From Sulfuritalea sp. (GTDB taxonomy: Bacteria; Pseudomonadota; Gammaproteobacteria; Burkholderiales; Rhodocyclaceae): a stretch of 13,109 nucleotides of DNA. Made by a program: the position numbers and the translations under genes. Positions 1 through 7,454 of this stretch are shown piece by piece. The stretch is from contig JAIPCS010000089.1 of the NCBI GenBank assembly GCA_021738105.1, positions 1-13,109 on the forward strand. Reading direction: 5' to 3'. The notes beneath the pieces were generated by a model. The model was not told where the DNA came from, made no database searches, and was given only the letters and a program-made list of their open reading frames with translations. Within the stretch, counting starts at the first letter, position 1; every line of letters starts with the position of its first letter.

Positions 1-197
1 CCGGTATCAAGATGAAATTCACGGAGTGTTTCGACGTTGATGAAGCGGCCGATGTCCTTGGGCAGCGTGGCTTGTACATTGATCAGGAGAATCTGTGGTG
101 ATTCGCGCAGTTCGGTCGCGTGCGCGATGGCCCAGGCCACTGCGTGAAGGGCGGTTTCGGAACCGTCGATGGGGAGCAGCCATTTCTGTGTCGTCAT
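1..197 (-). CDS. Universal stress protein (UspA family), N-terminal part
   Basis: The first 65 residues of a UspA-fold protein are visible; the rest lies beyond base 1. The start MTTQKWLLPIDGSETA has the beta-strand and 'D-G-S' pattern that opens Usp domains, where the Asp contacts the nucleotide in ATP-binding members. It is followed by a helix (ALHAVAWAIAHA) and a second strand (QILLINVQA), as in the family. The glycine-rich ATP-binding motif of Usp proteins is near the C-terminus and cannot be judged here. The ATG is preceded by AAGGA with about 6 bases of spacing. The gene begins 14 bases after the TerC-family gene stop, on the same strand, so the two are probably co-transcribed. Usp proteins are cytoplasmic and linked to stress survival; the specific role here is unknown. 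Confidence 0.85.
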   Translation of the reverse strand, partial: MTTQKWLLPIDGSETALHAVAWAIAHATELRESPQILLINVQATLPKDIGRFINVETLREFHLDT

Positions 198-211
198 GTT
201 GCGTCCTTTTT

Positions 212-919
212 TTAGTCGGTTTTCGTCAATTCCACCGCGGCTCGGGGTTTGGCGCGTGCGGCCAGCCATTTGCCGATGACGATCACCAGCGCCGCGCCAA
301 GTAGTGCCGCCAGGGTAGTGACGTAGGGAATCGGCGCCAGCAGATCGGCCGGCAGGGCGGGGTCGCTGACGATCATGCCGCCGCCGATCCAGCCCAGCAA
401 CGCGCCGCCGGCGGTGATGACGATAGGGTAGTGATCCATCAATTTCAGTACCAGCTGGCTGCCCCAGACCACGATGGGGATGGAGATCAGAATGCCGAAG
501 GTCACCAGCACCATGCTGCCGTTGGCTGCGCCGGCCACGGCGATGACATTGTCCAGGCTCATCACGGCATCGGCGACGATGATGGTCTTGATCGCACCCG
601 CAAGTGAGCTCGAAGCGGCGATGTCGCCATGGCCGTCATCTTCCGGCAACAGTAGCTTGACACCGATCCAGAACAGCAGCAGCGCACCGATGATTTTGAG
701 CCAGGGTACCGCGAGCAGTTGCAGCGCAAAGAAAATCAGCACGATACGCAGTCCGATGGCACCGGCGACGCCCCAGAATATGCCCTTCTTGCGCTGCTCT
801 TCCGGCAGTTTGCGGCAGGCCAGTGCAATCACCACGGCATTGTCGCCGCCGAGCAGAATGTCGATCAGTATGATTTGCAGTACCGCGATCCAGAAAGCTG
901 CAGTCGAGATGTCGAGCAT
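212..919 (-). CDS. TerC family integral membrane protein (YjbE-like)
   Basis: This 235-residue inner-membrane protein has about seven hydrophobic segments. It shows the two repeated acidic motifs of the TerC family: D20 with D26-N27 in 'LIDILLGGDNAVVIAL', and D117 with D123-N124 in 'ADAVMSLDNVIAVAG'. A polar loop rich in Glu and Asp (about residues 91-100) separates the two halves. TerC relatives are associated with tellurite resistance and with manganese or other metal export that metallates exported proteins; the ion cannot be told from the sequence. The frame stays open far upstream, but homology starts at MLDISTAAFWIAVLQ. An alternative ATG at 982 would add 21 polar residues that do not look like the family. 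Neither start has a strong ribosome site. It is probably in an operon with the downstream usp gene. Confidence 0.85.
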   Translation of the reverse strand: MLDISTAAFWIAVLQIILIDILLGGDNAVVIALACRKLPEEQRKKGIFWGVAGAIGLRIVLIFFALQLLAVPWLKIIGALLLFWIGVKLLLPEDDGHGDIAASSSLAGAIKTIIVADAVMSLDNVIAVAGAANGSMVLVTFGILISIPIVVWGSQLVLKLMDHYPIVITAGGALLGWIGGGMIVSDPALPADLLAPIPYVTTLAALLGAALVIVIGKWLAARAKPRAAVELTKTD

Positions 920-985
920 GGGTTGGGTTGGCGCCGAAGAGGGTATACGGAAACAGAGTTTAATCGTTGTTGCGCGCTCCATGAA

Positions 986-1009
986 TCTCGTGTCGGTGTT
1001 TCGACGAGA
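986..1009 (-). promoter_or_regulatory. Hairpin in the leader of the TerC-family gene
   Basis: A TCTCGT/ACGAGA inverted repeat (outer 6 bp, with further GTC/GAC-type pairing inside and a small bulge) lies about 70 bases upstream of the start chosen for the TerC-family gene, in the 179-base divergent region shared with the MFS gene. It could be a leader structure or an operator. It does not show the conserved GGGGAGUA loop of the yybP-ykoY manganese riboswitch that precedes some terC genes. Confidence 0.25.
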
Positions 1010-1098
1010 CCTTTCTGGTAATGTCGGCGAATGAAGACTCGAACCACAAGGCGTTGCTCCGTCCTTGATCGCTACATGGATATCCAGGCGGTGATGAT

Positions 1099-2364
1099 AT
1101 GAGTGCGCGCCCGACGGTTTTGCTCGGACTGGGCGCCGCAGTACTCGCCTATATGTTGTCTTTTTTTCATCGCGTCGCGCCAGCGGCGATCTCGGGTGAT
1201 CTGCAGGCGACGTTTGCCATCGGCGGGGCTCAGCTTGGCACGCTGGCCGCAACCTATTTCTATGTGTACACCCTGATGCAGATTCCCACCGGGGTCCTGG
1301 CCGACACCCTGGGTCCGCGCCGTATCCTGTTCTGGGGCGGTCTGGTCGCGGGTGTCGGGGCCATTCTGTTCGGCCTTGCGCCGACATTCGAACTGGCTTT
1401 TGCCGGCCGAACGCTGGTGGGCCTGGGTGTTTCGGTGACGTTCATCGCCATGCTCAAACTGATTGCGCTGGGTTTCGAAGAGCGCCGCTTCGCCACCCTG
1501 GTCGGGGTGTGCATGCTGCTCGGCAACCTCGGATCCATTCTTGCGGGCGCGCCACTGGCGTGGGCGACCCAGGCGGCGGGATGGCGTCAGGTGTTCGTGG
1601 TGGTTGGGGTGCTGTCGTTTGTGCTGGCGTTTGCCAGTCGCGTCTGGGTGATCGACACACCCGCCGGCAAGGTGGACCGCACAGCCTGGCTGAGTGGTTT
1701 ATTCACGGTGCTGAAGAATCGTGCGACCTGGCCTGGATTTTTCGCCAATGCAGGCTTGTCCGGCGCCTTCTTTGCCTTCGCCGGTTTGTGGGCGGTGCCC
1801 TATCTGACCCAGATGCACGGTATGACGCGGGCCACCGCCTCGAGCCATGTGAGCATTTACTTTCTTGGCTTCGCCTTCGGCTCGGCCCTATGGGGTCGGG
1901 TATCCGATGCCATTGGACGACGCAAGGCGGTCGCTCTGGCGGTGTCGGGCTTGCATGTGCTCGGCTGGGGGACCTGGGTGTGGGCAACCTGGCAGGCGGA
2001 CAGTCATTTACCCTTGTGGGCGACGTATTCGCTATGCAGTGTCATGGGCCTCGCCTCTGCCGGGTTCACGTTGTCGTGGGCCAGTGCCAAGGAGGTGAAT
2101 CCGCCGCAACTGTCAGGCATGGCGACCAGCGTGGTGAATGTGGGTGTCTTTCTCGGACCGGCCATTTTGCAGCCCATGGTCGGCTGGCTGATGGAACGCA
2201 CCTGGGATGGCAAAATCGAGGCGGGCGTGCGCATTTATTCGGAGACGGAATGGCGCAGCGGCATGGTGCTGATGACGGCTGCCGCGGTAGGCGGCTGGTT
2301 GGCGACGCTACTGGTTAAAGAGACGGGTTGCCGCAATATCTGGCGGGAAAGGGAAACACATTGA
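1099..2364 (+). CDS. MFS transporter (12 TM)
   Basis: This 421-residue major facilitator has about twelve hydrophobic segments. The family A-motif occurs in both halves: 'GVLADTLGPRR' at about residues 65-75 in the loop after TM2, and 'GRVSDAIGRRK' at about 266-276 after TM8, the usual sign of internal duplication. The length is normal. The ATG at 1099 is preceded by AGGCGGTGAT, a near-consensus ribosome site ending 3 bases before it. The divergent partner is the TerC-family gene. Downstream, the stop overlaps the start of the chelatase gene, so the two are probably translated together. The substrate is not evident; coupling to a tetrapyrrole chelatase makes a tetrapyrrole, metal or organic acid possible, but this is inference. 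Confidence 0.88.
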   Translation: MSARPTVLLGLGAAVLAYMLSFFHRVAPAAISGDLQATFAIGGAQLGTLAATYFYVYTLMQIPTGVLADTLGPRRILFWGGLVAGVGAILFGLAPTFELAFAGRTLVGLGVSVTFIAMLKLIALGFEERRFATLVGVCMLLGNLGSILAGAPLAWATQAAGWRQVFVVVGVLSFVLAFASRVWVIDTPAGKVDRTAWLSGLFTVLKNRATWPGFFANAGLSGAFFAFAGLWAVPYLTQMHGMTRATASSHVSIYFLGFAFGSALWGRVSDAIGRRKAVALAVSGLHVLGWGTWVWATWQADSHLPLWATYSLCSVMGLASAGFTLSWASAKEVNPPQLSGMATSVVNVGVFLGPAILQPMVGWLMERTWDGKIEAGVRIYSETEWRSGMVLMTAAAVGGWLATLLVKETGCRNIWRERETH

Positions 2365-2750
2365 AAGCCATACTTCTTTTTGGCCATGGCGCACGCAACC
2401 CCGAGTGGGCGCAGCCGTTTCATCGCATTCGTGACGCCATTCTGGCGCGCCAGCCGGAAACGCTGGTCGAGCCCGGTTTTCTCGAACTCATGCGACCGAG
2501 TTTTGACGAAGGCGTGGATTGCCTGGTTCATCAGGGCGCGACGGAAATCGTGGTGGTGCCGATATTCATGGCGGCGGGCAGCCATGTCAAAAAGGATCTT
2601 CCGCAAATGGCGGCCAATGCCATGGATCGCCATCAGGGCCTGGTGATTTCACTGGCACCTCCGGTCGGAGAAGCCGAGCCGGTATTGGCGGCGATGGCCG
2701 ACTACGCGCTCAATGCGGACGTCGACCCCTTGCAGAAGCTTGCTGACTGA
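2361..2750 (+). CDS. cbiX: Short CbiX/SirB-type sirohydrochlorin chelatase
   Basis: This 129-residue single-domain class II chelatase inserts Co2+ or Fe2+ into sirohydrochlorin for cobalamin or siroheme synthesis. Starting at TTG 2361 gives LKAILLFGHGARNPEW, with the first catalytic histidine at His9; the second is His75 in 'AAGSHVKKDLP'. Both positions match the paired metal-inserting histidines of small CbiX (CbiXS) proteins, which act as homodimers and have about this length. TTG is preferred because it overlaps the MFS stop (TTGA) and has GGGAAAGGG upstream. An ATG at 2328 would lie inside the MFS gene and add a non-homologous leader. The gene ends 38 bases before a strong terminator shared with nirS. 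It could serve siroheme and thus heme d1 for NirS, but the metal preference is not readable from sequence. Confidence 0.82.
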   Translation: MKAILLFGHGARNPEWAQPFHRIRDAILARQPETLVEPGFLELMRPSFDEGVDCLVHQGATEIVVVPIFMAAGSHVKKDLPQMAANAMDRHQGLVISLAPPVGEAEPVLAAMADYALNADVDPLQKLAD

Positions 2751-2788
2751 TGGCGTTTTGTAGTTCCTGACCTTACTACTCGCCGGGA

Positions 2789-2822
2789 AAAACAAACGGG
2801 GGCTTGCGCCCCCGTTTGTTTT
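2789..2822. terminator. Bidirectional rho-independent terminator
   Basis: A perfect 15-bp stem (2789-2803 with 2808-2822) closes a 4-base TTGC loop. The core is GGGGGC/GCCCCC, and the outer part is AAAACAAAC/GTTTGTTTT, so a U-rich tail follows the core on either strand. It sits between the convergent chelatase gene and nirS and can terminate both. Confidence 0.93.
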
Positions 2823-2840
2823 GCAGCAACGACCGGTGAA

Positions 2841-4631
<1,791 letters not shown>

Positions 4632-4680
4632 CTATATTGTTGATACTTAAATAAAAACCACTTATTGCGAACGCGGAAGG

Positions 4681-4697
4681 TGCCCCACATTGGGGCA
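4681..4697. promoter_or_regulatory. Palindrome TGCCCCA-CAT-TGGGGCA upstream of nirS
   Basis: A perfect 7-bp inverted repeat with a 3-base centre lies 7 bases from the FNR/DNR box on its nirS side. If transcription of nirS starts about 41.5 bases from the box centre (near 4670), this dyad covers roughly the -10 to -27 region and could be a repressor operator. If transcription starts further upstream it would be a leader hairpin. Confidence 0.4.
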
Positions 4698-4704
4698 ATG
4701 ACTA

Positions 4705-4718
4705 TTGATCAGGATCAA
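4705..4718. promoter_or_regulatory. FNR/DNR (CRP-FNR family) box
   Basis: TTGATCAGGATCAA is a perfect match to the TTGAT-N4-ATCAA consensus bound by FNR, ANR, DNR and NNR regulators. Its centre (4711.5) is 89 bases from the nirS start and 187 bases from the adaptor gene start. Regulators of this family activate nirS under low oxygen or NO in known denitrifiers, so control of nirS is expected. A class II position predicts a nirS start near 4670, although no good -10 is visible there. An effect on the divergent adaptor gene is possible but unproven. Confidence 0.85.
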
Positions 4719-4772
4719 ATTGACCTGAATTGAGCGCAAACTAATGGCTGAAGGCAGTTAGCCGATTTGTTT

Positions 4773-4790
4773 AAATAAAAACGTTTATTT
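4773..4790. promoter_or_regulatory. AT-rich dyad AAATAAA-N4-TTTATTT
   Basis: A perfect 7-bp inverted repeat around AACG lies in the divergent nirS/adaptor region. The 12-base string TTAAATAAAAAC that begins this dyad (4771-4782) also occurs at 4647-4658, 124 bases away and close to the nirS start, there followed by a looser TTATT arm. Paired copies on both sides of the region suggest binding sites for one regulator; the protein is unknown. Confidence 0.35.
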
Positions 4791-4863
4791 TCAGCACATT
4801 CTCTGCAATCCTTGATCTGGAGCGCCAATCGCCGTGATTGACTGCATGAATGAAACCTTAGAC

Positions 4864-4891
4864 TTGATTTTTTCATATATAAGCATATACT
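4864..4891 (+). promoter_or_regulatory. Sigma70-like promoter for the adaptor gene
   Basis: TTGATT (4864-4869) and TATACT (4886-4891) are separated by 16 bases, a good sigma70 match. The predicted transcript start (about 4897-4899) coincides with the ATG of the adaptor gene, so its mRNA may be leaderless. Three ATATA half-sites (CATATA at 4874 and 4884, GATATA at 4892), spaced about 10 and 8 bases, overlap the -10 and could form an operator. Confidence 0.45.
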
Positions 4892-4898
4892 GATATAC

Positions 4899-5936
4899 AT
4901 GATGACTCACCACCTGTTCCTCCCCAAGGGCTTTCGCCTCCTCCGGATTGCCCTTGCTTTTCTGCTCGCCGGCCTGGTGCCGGCGAGTAGCTCTTTTGCA
5001 CTGGACTCAGCGCCGAGCAGTGTTGTGGTCGAACTGCGGAAAGTGGAGATTGGATTTCCGGTTGACGCAATTGTCGAAGCCGTCAATCAGGTGACGGTGG
5101 CGGCGCAGATCGCGGGCCGGGTCACCGAAATGCGCATCGATGCCGGGCAGCGGGTCAAGCGCGGCGAGTTGTTGATGAGGATAGATACACGCGAAGCCGC
5201 CGGCGCAGACGCAAGCGCTCGTGCAGCGCTGGCGCAGGCGAGTGCGGTGTATGAACGCACCAGGAATCTGTATGCCCAAAAATTCGTCAGCAAGGCGGCG
5301 CTCGATCAGGCGGCAGCGGGCTGGCAAGCTGCGCAGGGTGCGGCCAGATCTTCGGGCGCGGCGCTATCGCATGGAGCGGTTGCGGCACCGATTACCGGCA
5401 TCGTGGCGCAACGTCTTGTCGAGCAGGGCGGAATGGCGGTACCGGGCGTTCCACTGGTCACCGTCTTTGATCCCAAGGGCATGCGTGTGATTGCCAGCCT
5501 GCCGCAATATCGTTTGGCGGAACTCAAAAAAGTGACAAGCGCACGCATCGAATTTCCTGAAACAGGAAAATGGGTGGATGCAGTAAAGGTGGAAATCCTG
5601 CCCACCGTCGATTCGCGCAGCCACACCGCGACGGCACGACTGTATCTGCCCGAAAATCTTGACGGCGTCATGCCGGGAATTTTCGTACGGGCTCATTTCA
5701 CCATCGGCACGGCACAGAAAATTACCGTACCGCCTGCGGCAGTGATGCGACGAGGAGAAGTGACCGCCGTATATGTACTGGATGACGCCGGCCTTGCCCG
5801 CTTGCGTCAGATACGCCTGGGCGAGGCTGTGTCGGGCGGAGACATTGAAGTGCTGGCAGGTATCAGTGCCGGAGAGCGCATCAGTCTCGAGCCGGTAAAA
5901 AAAGGCATTGAGTCGAAAGCGATGGGGTCACGATGA
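4899..5936 (+). CDS. RND efflux periplasmic adaptor subunit (membrane fusion protein)
   Basis: This 345-residue adaptor of the HlyD/AcrA class links an RND pump to an outer-membrane channel. It has a signal peptide (about 1-34, cleaved near 'SSFA/LD') with no lipobox cysteine. The two half-lipoyl segments are at about 60-98 ('AAQIAGRVTEMRIDAGQRVKRG') and 158-190 ('AVAAPITGIVAQRLVEQGG'), flanking a short alpha-hairpin (about 100-157). Beta-barrel and membrane-proximal domains follow. The length is on the short side for the family. ATG 4899 (or ATG 4902) is the only usable start: no in-frame start precedes it before a stop at 4851, and the signal peptide needs it. No Shine-Dalgarno is visible. 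The matching pump gene lies downstream, separated by sqr. An ATG overlapping this stop (ATGA) opens a 22-codon frame only. Confidence 0.9.
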   Translation: MMTHHLFLPKGFRLLRIALAFLLAGLVPASSSFALDSAPSSVVVELRKVEIGFPVDAIVEAVNQVTVAAQIAGRVTEMRIDAGQRVKRGELLMRIDTREAAGADASARAALAQASAVYERTRNLYAQKFVSKAALDQAAAGWQAAQGAARSSGAALSHGAVAAPITGIVAQRLVEQGGMAVPGVPLVTVFDPKGMRVIASLPQYRLAELKKVTSARIEFPETGKWVDAVKVEILPTVDSRSHTATARLYLPENLDGVMPGIFVRAHFTIGTAQKITVPPAAVMRRGEVTAVYVLDDAGLARLRQIRLGEAVSGGDIEVLAGISAGERISLEPVKKGIESKAMGSR

Positions 5937-6001
5937 GCGCCATAAGCAAGTGCGATGATTCCAGTAGCTCAATAAATGCCCATGCTGATACTGTGGTCTG
6001 A
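5933..6001 (+). other. Possible 22-codon ORF overlapping the adaptor stop
   Basis: ATG at 5933 overlaps the adaptor TGA as ATGA and opens a frame beginning MSAISK that stops at 5999-6001. In many RND operons the pump gene starts by exactly this kind of overlap with the adaptor stop. The peptide is Ser-rich and resembles no known protein. It is either chance or the remnant of an earlier overlapped pump start, and is not called as a gene. Confidence 0.15.
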
Positions 6002-6040
6002 TAATCTGTTGTTTTTAGCTATATCAAACAAGGAGACATC

Positions 6041-7315
6041 ATGGCCCACGTAGTGATTCTTGGCGCCGGCATTGGCGGTATGCCCGCAGCCTATGAGATG
6101 AGTGAAAAGCTTCGGCCCGGCGACAAGCTGACCGTTATTTCCAACTATGCGAAGCACCATTTCACGCCGTCGAATCCCTGGGTCGCGGTCAATTGGCGCA
6201 AGCCGAGCGACATCGAAGTCGACATCGCTCCCTTGTTGGCAAAGAAGAAAGCCAATTTCATTCCGGTGGGTGCCAAGCGCGTGCATCCCGATAAAAACCA
6301 GATCGAACTCGATGACGGACAAGTGATCGACTATGACTATCTGATCATCGCCACCGGCCCCAAGCTGGCTTACGAGGAAGTCGAAGGCCTGGGCCCGGAT
6401 GGGCATACGCATTCGATTTGTCACGTCGATCATGCCGTCGAGGCCGAGAAAGCCTGGCAGCAATTTGTCAAGGATCCTGGCCATATTGTTGTGGGTGCGG
6501 TGCAGTTGGCCTCCTGCTACGGTCCCGCCTACGAGTTTGCGATGATCATGGATACCGATCTGCGCAAGCGCAAAATCCGCGACAAGGTACCGATGACGTT
6601 TGTCACTGCAGAACCCTACATCGGGCATCTGGGTCTGGGTGGCGTGGGAGACTCGAAAGGCCTGATCGAATCCGTGATGCGTGATCGTCACATCAAGTGG
6701 ATATGCAATGCCAAAACCACCAAGGTCGAGGCGGGAAAGATGTACGTCACGGAACACAACGATGATGGAACGGTGAAGAAGGAACACGTCCTCGATTTCA
6801 AATATTCGATGATGCTGCCGGCCTTCAAGGGCATCGATGCGGTATTCGGCATCGAAGGTTTGACCAACCCGCGCGGTTTCATCCTGATCGACGCATTTCA
6901 GCGCAATCCGAAGTTCAACAACATCTATTCGGTAGGTGTTTGTGTCGCCATACCGCCGGTAGAAGCCACACCGGTTCCGACCGGTGCGCCGAAGACCGGC
7001 TATATGATCGAATCAATGGTCAATGCGACGGTGCTCAACATTCGTGAGGCCATGGACGGCAAGGAGCCGAGCCACAAGGCGACATGGAACGCCGTGTGCC
7101 TGGCCGATTTCGGCGACAACGGGGCCTGCTTCGTGGCCTTGCCGCAGATTCCACCACGTAATGTGAACTGGTTCTCGCAGGGCAAGTGGGTGCACCTGGC
7201 CAAGATCGCATTTGAAAAGTTCTACATGCGCAAGATCAAGAAGGGCACCAGCGAGCACGTTTTCGAAAAGATGGTGCTCAACGCCTTGGGCATCATGAAA
7301 CTGAAGGACAAGTAA
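6041..7315 (+). CDS. sqr: Sulfide:quinone oxidoreductase
   Basis: This 424-residue FAD enzyme oxidises sulfide to polysulfide sulfur and reduces quinone at the inner membrane. It opens with the Rossmann motif 'VVILGAGIGGMPAAYEM' (residues 4-20) and has a second FAD motif 'YDYLIIATGPKLAYE' at about 98-112. Three cysteines match the redox-active set of the A. ferrooxidans enzyme (128, 160, 356): Cys127 ('SICHVDHA'), Cys159 ('ASCYGPAYEF') and Cys353 ('NAVCLADFG'). His131 and His196 ('YIGHLG') also match active-site positions. The C-terminal 'GKWVHLAKIAFEKFYMRKIK' is an amphipathic helix typical of membrane attachment. AGGAG at 6031-6035 lies 5 bases before ATG. It sits between the two RND pump genes, 104 bases after the adaptor and 139 before the pump. 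Flavocytochrome c sulfide dehydrogenase is less likely, as there is no signal peptide. Confidence 0.95.
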   Translation: MAHVVILGAGIGGMPAAYEMSEKLRPGDKLTVISNYAKHHFTPSNPWVAVNWRKPSDIEVDIAPLLAKKKANFIPVGAKRVHPDKNQIELDDGQVIDYDYLIIATGPKLAYEEVEGLGPDGHTHSICHVDHAVEAEKAWQQFVKDPGHIVVGAVQLASCYGPAYEFAMIMDTDLRKRKIRDKVPMTFVTAEPYIGHLGLGGVGDSKGLIESVMRDRHIKWICNAKTTKVEAGKMYVTEHNDDGTVKKEHVLDFKYSMMLPAFKGIDAVFGIEGLTNPRGFILIDAFQRNPKFNNIYSVGVCVAIPPVEATPVPTGAPKTGYMIESMVNATVLNIREAMDGKEPSHKATWNAVCLADFGDNGACFVALPQIPPRNVNWFSQGKWVHLAKIAFEKFYMRKIKKGTSEHVFEKMVLNALGIMKLKDK

Positions 7316-7333
7316 GCAGGCAAACGCACGTAA

Positions 7334-7421
7334 ACGCGAAGACGCATAGAGACCTGGACTGATGAACGGAGAGACCTGACAAGGGACCTACGCTCAACGC
7401 CGCACCTCTGCGTCTTCGCGT
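7334..7421. repeat. REP-like long inverted repeat between sqr and the RND pump gene
   Basis: ACGCGAAGACGCA (7334-7346) is repeated as its exact reverse complement at 7409-7421, 62 bases apart. Between them AGAGACCTG occurs twice (7348-7356 and 7370-7378). A perfect 12-base palindrome GTCGAATTCGAC (7420-7431) overlaps the right arm. The 'gcgaagacgc / tgcgtcttcgcg' type of sequence resembles intergenic REP-like repeats known from several proteobacterial genomes. The arms could form a stem in RNA and lower or set transcript levels of the pump gene relative to sqr. Confidence 0.6.
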
Positions 7422-7454
7422 CGAATTCGACGAACGCAGCAACAAAAAGAGGTG

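Noticed and set aside
474..1034. 186-codon plus-strand frame opposite the TerC-family gene
   Set aside because: Antisense to a protein with clear TerC motifs; the translation is Ser/Met-rich without homology features.
920..1098. yybP-ykoY (manganese) riboswitch before the TerC-family gene
   Set aside because: Such elements occur before some terC genes, but the conserved GGGGAGUA loop was not found, only a simple hairpin.
920..1387. Upstream extension of the TerC-family gene to a start near 1387
   Set aside because: The extra residues are Arg/Pro-rich, run antisense into the MFS gene and do not resemble TerC; the family begins at the Met at 919.
4672..4690. GG-N10-GC sigma54-like promoter upstream of nirS on the minus strand
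   Set aside because: Only the minimal GG/GC spacing fits; the flanking bases do not match TGGCAC-N5-TTGC, and the GG comes from the palindrome.
5969..6787. Long open frame of 272 codons on the minus strand opposite sqr
   Set aside because: It lies fully antisense to a clear SQR gene with intact catalytic residues. The predicted protein is His- and Asp-rich with no recognisable domain, and no ribosome site was seen; it is a shadow frame.
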